Shown in pieces: positions 26,325 to 35,937 of a stretch of DNA of 47,323 nt (within the stretch, counting starts at the first letter, position 1; each line of letters opens with the position of its first letter). The translations under genes were made by a program, and so were the position numbers. The stretch comes from an uncultured Eubacteriales bacterium (lineage in GTDB: Bacteria > Bacillota > Clostridia > Christensenellales > Aristaeellaceae): NCBI GenBank assembly GCA_900553295.1, contig USCR01000003.1:1-47323 (forward strand), in the 5' to 3' direction. The notes under the pieces were generated by a model that was not told the DNA's origin, did not search any database, and was given only the letters and a program-made list of their open reading frames with translations.

Positions 26325-27836
26325 TCAGCCGTCGGCGCGCTTTTCCTCCCCCGGCCAGCGCAGGCGCTGGACTACCTCCCAGGCCGTGGCACTGGTGGGT
26401 CCACATGCCTCCGCCGCCCGGCAGCCTGCCTGGCCATGGAGAAAGGCTCCCAACTGAAGCACCGTCAGGCTATCCAGCTTCAGGCGCTGGCGCTGGGCCA
26501 GCAGAGCCACCAATATACCGGTCAGCACGTCCCCGCTGCCGCCCTTGGCCAGCGCCGGTGAACCATTGGCATTGGCCGCAGTATGCACGCCGTCGGTCAT
26601 CAGGGAGGTTGCACCCTTGAGCAGTACGGCGCCGCCCCACCTTGCCTGCAAAGCCCGGAGAGCCTCCAGGGGCGCCGCGGTAACGCCAGCGGTATCCCAG
26701 CCCAGCAGCCGTGCCGCTTCGCCGGGGTGTGGCGTAAGGAGATCGCCCTTCTTGCGCGCAGGCGCGTCCGTCGCAGCCAGCAGATTCAGCGCGTCGGCGT
26801 CCCATACCACGGGGCACTCCGCGCCGGACATCACATGGAGCAGCGGCAATACATCCGCCCCCTGGCCCAGGCCGCAGCCCACCGCCGCCGCGTGGGCCCC
26901 TTCCAGGGCCTGACGCAGCCGTTCCGCCGCTTCTCCGCTGAGCTGCCCCGCATGCTCCGGCAAGGGAATGCACGTGGCGCAGGGAACCAAATTTTGAAGG
27001 ATGGGCACCAGGCTTTCCCGGCACGCTATTTGGGTCAACCCGGCGCCCATGCGCATGCAGGCCTGGGCACACAGGGCCGCAGCCCCTGCCATACCCGTAC
27101 TGCCCGCGAAAATCACCACCCGGCCGAAGGTTCCCTTATGGCTGACGGGCGGTCGCGGCGGGCACAGGCGGCGGGCATCCATGTCCGTAAGCAGACGCAG
27201 TCCAGGCACATTTCCCCAGTCCGCGGGAATGCCGATCTCCGCCACGGTTAGCTGTCCCGTGTACGCGGGGCCCATTCCCAGCAGCAGCCCCGTTTTGATC
27301 CGGTGGAAGGTCACGGTTTCTGTTGCGTGAAATACGGTGACGCCCTCCCCGGTTTCTCCGTTCAGCCCCGATGGAATGTCCACCGACACCACCGGCAGGC
27401 CACGTTCCGCGCACAGCAGCGCCAGGCGTTCCGCTTCCCCGGAAAGGGGGCGCGTCAATCCCGTACCAAAAAGCGCGTCCACCACGCATGCCGCGCCCTG
27501 TGGAATGTTTTCTTCCGGTGCTGTGGGCACAACCCCTTGCAGGCACAGCAGCGTCCGGTTCACCGCGGCGTCACCCTTGGGCTGACCGCTCAGTTCCCAC
27601 ACCAGGCTCCTGCCGCCGTCCATGCGCCACAGCCGCGCCGCCGCATAGCCGTCCCCGCCATTGTTTCCGGGACCACACAGGAAAAGCACAGTGCTCCTCC
27701 GCATGGCATGGCGGCGCACCGCCTCCACCACCGCCTGGGCCGCCATTTCCATCAAAAGAATGCCCGGCGTACCCGTCTGGGCCATAAAATCCTGCTCCAG
27801 GCGCTGCATCTGTGCCGGGGTAATGGTTGTGCGCAT
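26325..27836 (-). CDS. nnr: Bifunctional NAD(P)H-hydrate epimerase/dehydratase
   Basis: Nnr repairs hydrated NAD(P)H: the N-terminal YjeF_N domain (about 1-210; CGPGNNGGDGYAAARL, FGTGLTRPLSG) epimerises the hydrates and the C-terminal ribokinase-like domain (about 225-490; KGTFGRVVIFAGS, AKGGSGDVLTG) dehydrates the S form using ADP. Length (503) is standard for the fusion. It follows acpS by 20 bases; acpS-nnr is a very common pair. Confidence 0.95.
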   Translation of the reverse strand: MRTTITPAQMQRLEQDFMAQTGTPGILLMEMAAQAVVEAVRRHAMRRSTVLFLCGPGNNGGDGYAAARLWRMDGGRSLVWELSGQPKGDAAVNRTLLCLQGVVPTAPEENIPQGAACVVDALFGTGLTRPLSGEAERLALLCAERGLPVVSVDIPSGLNGETGEGVTVFHATETVTFHRIKTGLLLGMGPAYTGQLTVAEIGIPADWGNVPGLRLLTDMDARRLCPPRPPVSHKGTFGRVVIFAGSTGMAGAAALCAQACMRMGAGLTQIACRESLVPILQNLVPCATCIPLPEHAGQLSGEAAERLRQALEGAHAAAVGCGLGQGADVLPLLHVMSGAECPVVWDADALNLLAATDAPARKKGDLLTPHPGEAARLLGWDTAGVTAAPLEALRALQARWGGAVLLKGATSLMTDGVHTAANANGSPALAKGGSGDVLTGILVALLAQRQRLKLDSLTVLQLGAFLHGQAGCRAAEACGPTSATAWEVVQRLRWPGEEKRADG

Positions 27837-27856
27837 ATTGGTTAGCCTGCCTTTCT

Positions 27857-28225
27857 TTATGCTTGCCAGAGCGCGGCGGCCGCCGCAGTGTCTCCCTCAT
27901 GGGTGATGGTGAGCAAAAAGCTTCCGCCGCCCATGCCGGCTAGCTGTTGCGCCGCACGCCCTGTGAGGCGGACCTGCGGCTGTCCGCCGGAACCGTGAAA
28001 AATTTCCACTTCCTGCAAGGGAAGGGCAATGCCCACACCCATGGCCTTGAGCACTGCCTCCTTGGCGGCATACAAGCCCGCCAGCGTCTGCGCCGCCCCG
28101 GCGCCCTTGGCGTGCACGTAGGCCGTCTCCGCCGGGGTGAAGTAGCGGTTCAGGAACCGTTCGTCTCTCAAAAGTGCCTCCATGCGGGAAATTCCGCACA
28201 GATCCAGCCCTAATCCCTTACACAT
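27857..28225 (-). CDS. acpS: Holo-acyl-carrier-protein synthase
   Basis: AcpS transfers 4'-phosphopantetheine from CoA to acyl carrier protein. The 122-residue protein starts MCKGLGLDLCGISR, giving the D-x4-R type metal-site motif, and has the second signature YAAKEAVLKAMG with the conserved lysine and glutamate. The ATG at 28225 overlaps the end of birA by 8 bases; the frame extends 20 codons further inside birA but those residues are outside the family. Confidence 0.94.
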   Translation of the reverse strand: MCKGLGLDLCGISRMEALLRDERFLNRYFTPAETAYVHAKGAGAAQTLAGLYAAKEAVLKAMGVGIALPLQEVEIFHGSGGQPQVRLTGRAAQQLAGMGGGSFLLTITHEGDTAAAAALWQA

Positions 28226-29186
28226 AGCCCATGATCCCCCGCACGGAAACATCTCCGGACAGCACCCGGTGCAGTTCCCCGGCATCGTCCCGGACCATCA
28301 GCGCACCGCTGGCGTCCAGGCTTTCCGCCAGGCCGGTCAGCTCCATGCCGCCGCTGACCTGCACCCGGCTGCCCAGGGTACAGCTGCGCGCCGTATAGGC
28401 AGGGAGAAGCGCGGGAAAGCCGGAGGCTTCCAGGGTATCCACCACGGGCTCCAGCGCGGCCAGATAGGCACAGAGCATCTCCCGGCGCAGGGGGGGACGA
28501 TCCGTGAGTTCCGCCAGGGAAATGGCACGATCCTTGAGCTCCGGCGGATACGCGCCGGGCTGGAGGTTCACGCCGGTGCCCACCACCACGTACTCCAGCC
28601 GGTCCGGGTCTGCGGCCATTTCCAGCAGGATACCGCAGCACTTTTTCCCCTGAATCACCACGTCATTGGGCCACTTGATACGGGCCTGGGTGCCGCAGAG
28701 GCGGTCGATGGCCTCCGCCAGGGCCATGGCAGTACAAAAGGTAATGAAAGGCGCATCCTCAGGCTTGAGCCGTGGCCGCAGGAGCGTGGAACACCACAGC
28801 CCCTGTCCCGCGGGAGAAATCCATTGCCGGCCCAGCCGGCCCCGTCCCGCCGTCTGCCGGTCGCACAGGCAGAGGCTGCCCTGGGGCGCACCGCCCACGG
28901 CCATTTCCTTCAGCACGGTGTTGGTGCTGCTCACTTCTGCCTGATAGCGCACTTCCCCCCGGCCCAGTTCGCGGGTGGTCAGGGCGCCTTTCCACAGGGA
29001 TGGGTCCAGGGCATCCCCGGGAACCAGGCGGTACCCCCGCCGTCCGGCACTCTCAATGGCATAGCCCTGGGCGCGCAGCGCTTCCACGCGCTTCCACACC
29101 GCGGCGCGGCTGATGCCCAGCTCCGCGCTGATTTTCTCCCCGGAGACAAAGCCGCCTCCTGCCAGCATTTCCAGAATATCCCGCAT
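28218..29186 (-). CDS. birA: Biotin-protein ligase and biotin repressor BirA
   Basis: BirA attaches biotin to carboxylase carrier domains and can repress biotin genes. The 322-residue protein is the two-function type: an N-terminal winged helix (about 1-55, ELGISRAAVWKRVEAL) and the ligase with the biotinyl-AMP loop AGRGRLGRQW (113-122), KWPNDV (171-176) and a C-terminal SH3-like domain. Start ATG at 29186 behind GAGGAG. First gene of birA-acpS-nnr, divergent from moxR. No other biotin genes are visible. Confidence 0.95.
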   Translation of the reverse strand: MRDILEMLAGGGFVSGEKISAELGISRAAVWKRVEALRAQGYAIESAGRRGYRLVPGDALDPSLWKGALTTRELGRGEVRYQAEVSSTNTVLKEMAVGGAPQGSLCLCDRQTAGRGRLGRQWISPAGQGLWCSTLLRPRLKPEDAPFITFCTAMALAEAIDRLCGTQARIKWPNDVVIQGKKCCGILLEMAADPDRLEYVVVGTGVNLQPGAYPPELKDRAISLAELTDRPPLRREMLCAYLAALEPVVDTLEASGFPALLPAYTARSCTLGSRVQVSGGMELTGLAESLDASGALMVRDDAGELHRVLSGDVSVRGIMGYV

Positions 29187-29202
29187 AGTCGCTCCTCTTC
29201 TA

Positions 29203-29231
29203 TTGCAAAATTGTTACAATTGTGATACGAT
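29203..29231 (+). promoter_or_regulatory. Possible upstream promoter and operator palindrome
   Basis: Plus-strand TTGCAA (29203-29208), 17-base spacer, TACGAT (29226-29231). The spacer holds a near-perfect palindrome AATTGTTACAATT (29209-29221), a plausible operator between birA and moxR. I cannot see a clear birA promoter. Confidence 0.4.
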
Positions 29232-29315
29232 ACTTTTTGTGCCTATGGGCGGCCATTTTCCGTCCCTATGGCTATTGTACGATCCCCAGGCGCGTTTGGC
29301 AAGCCCTGCGCGGCC

Positions 29316-29344
29316 TTGAAACCCTGCGGAAAATTGGTTATACT
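29316..29344 (+). promoter_or_regulatory. Sigma-A-type promoter of the moxR operon
   Basis: TTGAAA (29316-29321), 17-base spacer, TATACT (29339-29344), 36 bases before the moxR ATG. Confidence 0.78.
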
Positions 29345-29379
29345 ACAAGTGGGTTCGCCCGCGAAAGGAAGTGTGCCGT

Positions 29380-30321
29380 ATGCAGCCCAGACAAATGATC
29401 AACGCACTGCAGCAGAATATCGGCAAAGTTATCGTCGGCAAAGAAGAAGCCATTGAATACGCACTAGTTGCCCTGCTGTGCAAGGGCCATGTATTGATTG
29501 AGGACGTGCCTGGCGTGGGCAAAACCACCCTGGCCAGCGCACTGGCCAAGTCCCTGGATTGCTCCTTCAAGCGTATCCAGTTTACCCCGGACCTGATGCC
29601 ATCGGACATCACGGGCTTTACACTGGTCAATTTCAAAACAGGGGAAATGGAGTACAAGCCCGGCGCGGTGATGAGCCAGGTGGTGCTGGCGGATGAAATC
29701 AACCGTACCAGCCCCAAAACCCAGGCCAGCCTGCTGGAGGTTATGGAGGAATACCAGGTCACCGTGGACGGCATTACCCATGCCCTGCCGCAGCCCTTTA
29801 TTGTGCTGGCCACCCAGAACCCCGGTGAGTTTGTGGGCACCTATCCCCTGCCCGAGGCGCAGATGGACCGCTTTTTCCTGCGTATTTCCATCGGCTATCC
29901 CAGCGTGGAGCAGGAGATGGACGTGCTGGAGCGTTACAGCGGCCAGGTGAAGCCCATGGAAACCCTGGAGCCTGTTTGCAGCGCCCAGGACATCATCCTG
30001 CTGCAGCAGATGGTCACCACCATCTACTGTGCACCCGAGGTCCGGGCCTATGTGGCCCAGCTGGTGGCTGCCACCCGGCAGGACCCTGCCCTGCAGCTGG
30101 GCGCCTCCACCCGTGCGGCCATCGCGCTGATTCATGGCGCCCAGGCATGCGCGCTGCTGGACGGGCGGGACTTCATTTTGCCCGAGGATGTGCAGCACAT
30201 GGTGCTGCCTGTGCTTTCCCACCGCCTGCTGCCCAACCCGGAGGCGCGGATGAAGGGCATCACCGCCGAGCAGGTATTGATGAACATCTTGCAAAACGTG
30301 GCGGTGCCGCTGAAACTATGA
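29380..30321 (+). CDS. MoxR-family AAA+ ATPase
   Basis: A 313-residue AAA+ ATPase thought to act as a chaperone for assembling or activating membrane and metal-containing complexes. Walker A is EDVPGVGKTT (41-50), Walker B LADEINRTSPK, and the ATQNP sensor motif is present. The ATG at 29380 has AAAGGA ten bases upstream; a GTG three codons earlier lies too close to it. Its last codons overlap the DUF58 gene as ATGA. The MoxR-DUF58-transglutaminase trio is widely conserved. Confidence 0.94.
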   Translation: MQPRQMINALQQNIGKVIVGKEEAIEYALVALLCKGHVLIEDVPGVGKTTLASALAKSLDCSFKRIQFTPDLMPSDITGFTLVNFKTGEMEYKPGAVMSQVVLADEINRTSPKTQASLLEVMEEYQVTVDGITHALPQPFIVLATQNPGEFVGTYPLPEAQMDRFFLRISIGYPSVEQEMDVLERYSGQVKPMETLEPVCSAQDIILLQQMVTTIYCAPEVRAYVAQLVAATRQDPALQLGASTRAAIALIHGAQACALLDGRDFILPEDVQHMVLPVLSHRLLPNPEARMKGITAEQVLMNILQNVAVPLKL

Positions 30322-31481
30322 AGTGCCATTTGACCGTCCTGGCGGTATCCCTGGGGACGCTTCTGCTCACGGCGCTGTCCACGGGAAGCCCCATTTTTCT
30401 CATGGCGGCCATCCTGCTGGTGGTGATTCTGGTGCTGAGCCTGGTCAGCGTATTGTGGGCCGCCAAGACCACGCAGATTCACTGCCTGCTCAGCGGACAG
30501 AGCGTGCGCCGGGGGGACACGGTTTCCCTGACCATTCAGGTGCAGTGCGGTTGTCCGCTGCCCATTGCGCCCATCCTGTTGGAACTTGCCGCCACGCCGG
30601 ATACCCCGGAGACCCAGCTGCGCATGACCAACCTGCGCGGCCGGGGGCAAACGGTGACGCTGCCCTTCCACGCCGTGCACGTGGGTGTCACCTCGCCGGG
30701 CGTGAACCGCTATGTAGTCGAGGATCTTTTCGGGCTGTTTTCCATTTCCCGGGAGCCGGATATACGTTCCCGGGAAATGCTGGTACTGCCCATGACCTTT
30801 GAGGTGGACGAGCTGAAGTTCTCCTCGGGGGACGCGGGATCGGAAATTATGCACAAGGCCACCGAGGACATCAACGCCCCTGCGGATGTGCGTAGCTATC
30901 AGCCCGGAGACCCCCTGAAAAAAATTCACTGGAAGCTGTCCCTGCGTAAAAACGAGCTGATGGTGCGCCGCTTTGAGGAGCCGGTGCTGCCCGACGCGCT
31001 GGTGCTCATGGACTGCTCCCCACCCCCTACCTGGGGACATCCCGAGGCAGAGGCCGACATCCGGGATACGCTGCTGGAAACGGCCGCTTCCGTGGTGGCG
31101 CGGCAGATTCGTCACGACGGCAGCATCCGCCTGCCCCTGCAAGGGAACCATCCCATGGAATTTGAAAAAGCCATGGGCATGCCCACGCTGCTGGAGCAGT
31201 TGGCCCGGCTGGACTTTTCGGAAACAGACCGCTTTGAGCGGGTGCTCCTGCTGGAAACCCGCCGCATGCGCAAAACCGGCTGCACGGTCATTATTACCGC
31301 ACGGCTTAACGGTAACATTGTGGACGTTATCATCCGTATGCGCCGCATGGGCCCCTATGTACGGCTGTACCTGGTCACCTTCACACCCAACGACCCACGG
31401 GTGCTGCCGCTCATCAGCCGTTTGCAGCAGGCCTCCGTGGAGGTCTGCTATGTTTCCCCCCAGGGTGGAGAGGCGCCCTGA
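30318..31481 (+). CDS. DUF58 (von Willebrand A-like) membrane-anchored protein
   Basis: A 387-residue protein with two N-terminal hydrophobic segments (about 5-50) and the DUF58 signature DVRSYQPGDPLKKIHWKLS (about 197-215), followed by a vWA-like fold with LVLMDCS. Such proteins are the usual partner and probable substrate adaptor of the MoxR ATPase. Its ATG overlaps the moxR stop (ATGA), indicating coupled translation. Confidence 0.92.
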   Translation: MKCHLTVLAVSLGTLLLTALSTGSPIFLMAAILLVVILVLSLVSVLWAAKTTQIHCLLSGQSVRRGDTVSLTIQVQCGCPLPIAPILLELAATPDTPETQLRMTNLRGRGQTVTLPFHAVHVGVTSPGVNRYVVEDLFGLFSISREPDIRSREMLVLPMTFEVDELKFSSGDAGSEIMHKATEDINAPADVRSYQPGDPLKKIHWKLSLRKNELMVRRFEEPVLPDALVLMDCSPPPTWGHPEAEADIRDTLLETAASVVARQIRHDGSIRLPLQGNHPMEFEKAMGMPTLLEQLARLDFSETDRFERVLLLETRRMRKTGCTVIITARLNGNIVDVIIRMRRMGPYVRLYLVTFTPNDPRVLPLISRLQQASVEVCYVSPQGGEAP

Positions 31482-31542
31482 GGGCCTGCTGTGCGCCATG
31501 CTTTCCACCCTATCACCGCATTTATAAGGAGGTGACAGCCCT

Positions 31543-33843
31543 TTGCAGAAAATGAAGCCGCTTCTTTCCCGCGCGTTGGTTGCCTTCCTTTTCGCACTGG
31601 GGTTGACGCTGCCTGTACTGGGCGCGCTGGACCTGATGGCTCATGCGCTTCCCTGCGCGGCGCTGCTGTTGGGCCTTTGCGCCATATTGGCCGCCGCCTC
31701 CCTGCACCGCAGGGTCAAGCTGATCCTGGGCATTGCCGCGCTGGCAGGCATAGGGCTTTACCTGTCTGTGCTGGGCGGCTGGCAATCCCTGCGCGAAATT
31801 CTGCTGGGGGTTGTTTTACAGTTTTCCGGTATTCAGGGAGCACTTCCCCTGGTAGCCGCTCCCTGTGCACTGCTCATTGCGGCCGTGTTCGGCATTGTGT
31901 GCTGGGCGCTGACGTCTCCCAGCGCGGGGTTTTACCCGCCGCTAGCGGTGCTGTTGCTGGTAATGATGATCCTGTGGCTCACCAGCCGCACGGCGCTGCT
32001 GCTGTACACCCTTCCCGCCCTGGTGGCCATGGTGGTGCTGTATGTGCAAAGCGGCCATGTACACGTGCCTTTGGGCCGCATATTGCCCATGGCCGTTCTG
32101 GCGGTTGCGCTGAGCTTTCTGCTGACTCCATCGGGTGGTGTTTCCGTACCGACGCTGGAAAAATTTGCTTCGGACATTCGACAGCGGGTGTACGATTACT
32201 TCTTTTTTACCGAACCCCGCAATGTTTTCTCGCTGTCCACAGAGGGCTATTATCCCCAGGGGATTACCCAGCTGGGCGGCACCGCCGAACCCACGGATCA
32301 TCCGGTAATGCAGGTTCAAACGCCCAAGCGCGTGTTGCTGCGCGGCGCCATTATGAACGAATACACCGGCCGCATCTGGCGGAACACCACCGGCGGGCGG
32401 CGGTATCTGTACATTTCTCCCCGCTGGAGCAGCCTGCGCAATCAGCTCTTCGACACCGGCTTGCCCCAGGGGGAGGCCCTGAGCAACGCTTCCCTGCTGG
32501 AAGAACAAACCATCACCATCCGCCTATTGTCGGAGAACGCCTCCAACCTGTTTTTGCCCCAGCGGGTCCGCTCCCTGAATGTCAAAGGGGATCTGGTGCC
32601 TTACTTTAACAACGCAAGCGAGGTTTTCGCCACCCGGGATCTGGAAGCCGGGGACACATACACGGTCACAGCCCCGCTGCTTATGGCCGGGGACGCGGGC
32701 TTGGGTACCATCATCAACGCGTGCGCCTCCACAACGGACGACAACTACGCCGCGGTATTGGAGACCTATCTGCAGCTGCCGGATCATTTGCAGCAGCCGC
32801 TCTATGACCTGGCCGAGCGCATCACCCAGGAGGCTGAGACCCCCTATGAAAAGGCATTTGCCTTGCAAAACTATCTGTCCCGCAACTTCCGCTATACCCT
32901 GGAGGTAGCCCCGCAGGACAGCACCATTGACTTCGTAACCAATTTCCTGCTGAATACCAAGGAAGGCTACTGCACCTATTTTGCATCCGCCATGACGGTT
33001 CTTTGCCGCATGGTGGGCTTGCCCGCCCGGTATGTGGAAGGATATCAGGCCATTCCTGATGAAAACGGTATTGCGTACGTAACGGGCCTTCAGGCCCATG
33101 CCTGGACGGAGGTATATTTCGCCGGCTTTGGCTGGCTCACCTTTGACGCAACGCCGGTGCAAAGCGGCAATGGCAATTCCCAGAACCGTTCCCAGGATGA
33201 CGGGTCCGGTGATGCGCCTACGCCCACGCCCACCCTTGACCCCAGTGAATCCTCGGCAAACCAGGAGGATGAGCCTACGCCGACTCCTCCCCTGGGCGAA
33301 AACGTTCCTACTCCCACGCCGACCCCCACCCCAACCCCCACGCCCCAGGCGCTGCCTACACCGGAGACATCAAATGATCCCGACGCAACGTCCCAAGAGC
33401 CGTCCGAGCCGCCGAACCTGGCCTGGTTATGGCTGCTGTTGCTGGCGTTGGTGCTCGCGGCGGCAGGGCTGCGCATCTATTGGACACAGCCCGCGCAGCT
33501 GTTGAAAAAGGCAAAGGACCCCACGGGCAGTTTCATGGTTTGGGTGCAGGCGGTTTTCGACCTGCTGCGTCTGCGCAAGCTGCCCATAGCCGCGTCGGAA
33601 TCCCCCATTGCCTATGGCAAGCGGCTGGATGCCCTGCGCACGCTGCCCCTGGAGCTTACTCCCCTGTGCGAAGCGCTTTCCCTGGTCTGCTATGGAAAGA
33701 TTGTTCCGGAGCCCGAGGAAATCGACATGGCTGCCAAGGCATACGGCGCACTCTTCGCCGCGCTTCCTTGGTGGCAGAAAGTCCAGCTGATTTTGCAGCG
33801 GGCTTTCTGGCCACTGAAAAAGCGTGACTTTACGCACCGCTAA
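31543..33843 (+). CDS. TgpA-like membrane transglutaminase
   Basis: A 766-residue membrane protein. About five or six hydrophobic segments span residues 10-190; an extracellular part holds the transglutaminase-like core with catalytic C477 (GYCTYFASAM), H519 (QAHAWTEVY) and D535 (WLTFDATP). A PTPTPT-rich linker (about 560-620), one more membrane segment (about 626-645) and a DUF4129-like cytoplasmic tail follow. The family is thought to modify cell-surface proteins. The start is TTG at 31543, ten bases after a full AAGGAGGT; the next ATG is 19 bases away. Third gene of the moxR trio. Confidence 0.9.
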   Translation: MQKMKPLLSRALVAFLFALGLTLPVLGALDLMAHALPCAALLLGLCAILAAASLHRRVKLILGIAALAGIGLYLSVLGGWQSLREILLGVVLQFSGIQGALPLVAAPCALLIAAVFGIVCWALTSPSAGFYPPLAVLLLVMMILWLTSRTALLLYTLPALVAMVVLYVQSGHVHVPLGRILPMAVLAVALSFLLTPSGGVSVPTLEKFASDIRQRVYDYFFFTEPRNVFSLSTEGYYPQGITQLGGTAEPTDHPVMQVQTPKRVLLRGAIMNEYTGRIWRNTTGGRRYLYISPRWSSLRNQLFDTGLPQGEALSNASLLEEQTITIRLLSENASNLFLPQRVRSLNVKGDLVPYFNNASEVFATRDLEAGDTYTVTAPLLMAGDAGLGTIINACASTTDDNYAAVLETYLQLPDHLQQPLYDLAERITQEAETPYEKAFALQNYLSRNFRYTLEVAPQDSTIDFVTNFLLNTKEGYCTYFASAMTVLCRMVGLPARYVEGYQAIPDENGIAYVTGLQAHAWTEVYFAGFGWLTFDATPVQSGNGNSQNRSQDDGSGDAPTPTPTLDPSESSANQEDEPTPTPPLGENVPTPTPTPTPTPTPQALPTPETSNDPDATSQEPSEPPNLAWLWLLLLALVLAAAGLRIYWTQPAQLLKKAKDPTGSFMVWVQAVFDLLRLRKLPIAASESPIAYGKRLDALRTLPLELTPLCEALSLVCYGKIVPEPEEIDMAAKAYGALFAALPWWQKVQLILQRAFWPLKKRDFTHR

Positions 33844-33849
33844 ACGCAA

Positions 33850-33900
33850 ATGAAAAGGCTGCCCTTTCCCGCCCTCAGGGGCTTGGAAGGGGCAGCCTTC
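33850..33900. terminator. Bidirectional terminator between the transglutaminase and ROK kinase genes
   Basis: A long stem (33855-33869 with 33885-33899, nearly perfect, 15-base loop) lies between the two convergent genes. On the minus strand it is followed by TTTTC; on the plus strand the T run is absent, so it works best for the minus-strand kinase operon. Confidence 0.7.
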
Positions 33901-34002
33901 AGTCTGTCAAAATAAATTTTCGTAGATTGGCTTTCCTTTGTATCCGGGGACTTTGCATGCGGAAAGGTTGATCTTCTTCCACACCCTGCAGCCCGAGCTT
34001 GT

Positions 34003-34947
34003 TTACAGGCCCAGCATGGCTGCGCCGATAATGCCGGCATCCGCGCCCAGCCGCGCCAGTTCAATGCGCGCATAGGGCATGCCCTTGAACAAAAGATACT
34101 TGGGGACTTCCTGGCGAACCGCATCCAGCAGGAAAGCGCCTGCCTTGCTCACGCCGCCACCCAGCACAATAATCTCCGGGTCCAGGAATTGCATAATGCT
34201 GGCAATCGCCTGGGACAGGTAGCTCACGTACCGGCGGAAGACCTTCTTGCCAATGGGGTCCTCTTCCCGCGCCGCGTCAAAGACAATCTTGGCGCTGATC
34301 TTTTCCGGGTCGCCCTGGGCCAGGGAGAGGATCATGCTATCGGGATGTATGGCCACCAGCTCCCGGGCCATGCGGATGATCGCCGTGGCAGAGCAGTAGC
34401 GCTCCAGGCAGCCCCGGTTGCCGCAGGTGCAGGGTTCGCCGTCCAACTCCAGGATCATATGCCCGATCTCACTGCCCACCCCATGGAAACCGCTCCATAC
34501 CTTTCCATGGATTACAATGCCGCCGCCCACACCGGTACCCAGGGTGATAAACACGCTGGAGTCCGTTCCGGCGCTGACGCCCGCCACGCTCTCGGCCAAT
34601 CCGGCCACCGTGGCGTCATTATCAATATACACGGGCTTGTCCAAGTGCCGCTGAAATTCATCCCGCAGGGGAATGTCCCGCCAGCCCAGGTTCGTGCAGA
34701 AAATCACGTTGCCCGTTTTTGCATCGGCCAGGCCAGGAATGCCCACGCCTATGGACTGGATATCCTCTACGCTCAGGCCGGCCTTTGCCACGGAGGAGCG
34801 GGTACAATCCGCCATATCCCGGATCATTTCCTGGTAGGGTCGGCCCACACCGGTGGGAAAACTGTCCTTGGCCAGGATATGCCCATGTTTGTCCACCACG
34901 CCCACCTGCACACCCGTGCCACCCACATCAATACCAATATAGACCAT
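34003..34947 (-). CDS. ROK-family glucokinase
   Basis: A 314-residue sugar kinase of the ROK family, probably phosphorylating glucose with ATP. It has the phosphate-binding IDVGGT (6-11), catalytic D111 (DNDATVAG), substrate residues E160 and H163 (SEIGHM), and the zinc motif CTCGNRGCLE (173-182). There is no DNA-binding domain, so it is an enzyme and not a NagC-type repressor. It lies 54 bases after hprK, linking glucose entry to carbon control. Confidence 0.92.
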   Translation of the reverse strand: MVYIGIDVGGTGVQVGVVDKHGHILAKDSFPTGVGRPYQEMIRDMADCTRSSVAKAGLSVEDIQSIGVGIPGLADAKTGNVIFCTNLGWRDIPLRDEFQRHLDKPVYIDNDATVAGLAESVAGVSAGTDSSVFITLGTGVGGGIVIHGKVWSGFHGVGSEIGHMILELDGEPCTCGNRGCLERYCSATAIIRMARELVAIHPDSMILSLAQGDPEKISAKIVFDAAREEDPIGKKVFRRYVSYLSQAIASIMQFLDPEIIVLGGGVSKAGAFLLDAVRQEVPKYLLFKGMPYARIELARLGADAGIIGAAMLGL

Positions 34948-35001
34948 GGAAAAAGCGCCTCCGTTGCATCATAATCACATTCAGTTAAAAAGGTCGGAGC
35001 T

Positions 35002-35925
35002 TTACCGGCCGCTGTTTTTCTGGATCATTTCATTCAGGCGTCGGTCCAGTTCATGGGCCGCGCTGTAGCCCATCCGCTTCAGGCTCAGGTCGCGGGCAGC
35101 CACCTCGATAATAATGGCCAGGTTCCGCCCCGGGCGTACGGGCATAATCTGATGGGGTACCTTTACGCCGAGAATGGTAATATACTCTTCGCTCAGGCCC
35201 AGGCGGTCATACTCCTTGCCGTCCACCCATTTTTCCATGTGCATGACCAGGTCAATCGTCTTGCTCAAGGCGACTGCGCCTACACCATACATGGCACGGA
35301 TATCAATGATGCCAATGCCGCGAATCTCCATAAAGTGGCGAACCATCTCCGGGCATTCCCCCGTAAGGCGGTCGTCGGAAACCCGGCAAATGTCCACCAC
35401 GTCATCCGCCACCAGCTGATGGCCGCGCTTGACCAGCTCCAGCGCAGCCTCGCTTTTGCCCACGCCGCTTTCGCCGGTCAGCAGCACGCCCACGCCGTAT
35501 ACATCCACCAGCACGCCATGCCGGGTTACCCGCGGGGCCAGGCAACGGTTAAGATAGTTAATGGCGGTAAAGGTGAACTTGGTGGTGACCATATTGGTCT
35601 GGTAAACGGCAATGTCCCGCGCGGCGGCGGCCTGCAAAAGATCATCCGGCGGCGTCATGCCCCGGCAGATGATTACGCAGGGTAAATCATAGGAGAAATA
35701 CTTCTTTAGCATTTGCCGCCGGGCTTCCGGCTCCAAAGATTCCAAATAGGTCATTTCTACCTTGCCGATCACCTGGGGCCGTTCGAAGGCAAAGTATTCA
35801 TAAAAGCCGCAGAACTGCATCCCCGGACGATTCAGATCCGCTGTGCGGATATCCCACTCGGTCTTCGTGGAAGGGGACAACTCCATCAGCTGCAATTTCT
35901 TTGCAAAATCCGCCGCCTGAATCAT
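35002..35925 (-). CDS. hprK: HPr kinase/phosphorylase
   Basis: HprK phosphorylates or dephosphorylates Ser46 of HPr and so sets carbon catabolite repression in Firmicutes. The 307-residue protein has an N-terminal domain, the P-loop GESGVGKS (151-158), H136 (TRHGVLVDVYG), DDVVDI and the family signature RGIGIIDIRAMYG. ATG follows GGAGG by about seven bases. It sits between a HAD phosphatase gene (12 bases upstream) and the glucokinase gene. Confidence 0.96.
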   Translation of the reverse strand: MIQAADFAKKLQLMELSPSTKTEWDIRTADLNRPGMQFCGFYEYFAFERPQVIGKVEMTYLESLEPEARRQMLKKYFSYDLPCVIICRGMTPPDDLLQAAAARDIAVYQTNMVTTKFTFTAINYLNRCLAPRVTRHGVLVDVYGVGVLLTGESGVGKSEAALELVKRGHQLVADDVVDICRVSDDRLTGECPEMVRHFMEIRGIGIIDIRAMYGVGAVALSKTIDLVMHMEKWVDGKEYDRLGLSEEYITILGVKVPHQIMPVRPGRNLAIIIEVAARDLSLKRMGYSAAHELDRRLNEMIQKNSGR

Positions 35926-35937
35926 GGTAGCTCCTCC

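Noticed and set aside
24590..26620. Plus-strand frame of about 680 codons opposite the amylase gene
   Set aside because: It spans the catalytic amylase gene and the gene-free stretch with no ribosome site or motif.
33290..33365. Short tandem CCNACN repeats as a possible CRISPR or mobile-element end
   Set aside because: They are in frame inside the transglutaminase gene and encode a PTPT linker; there are no spacers.
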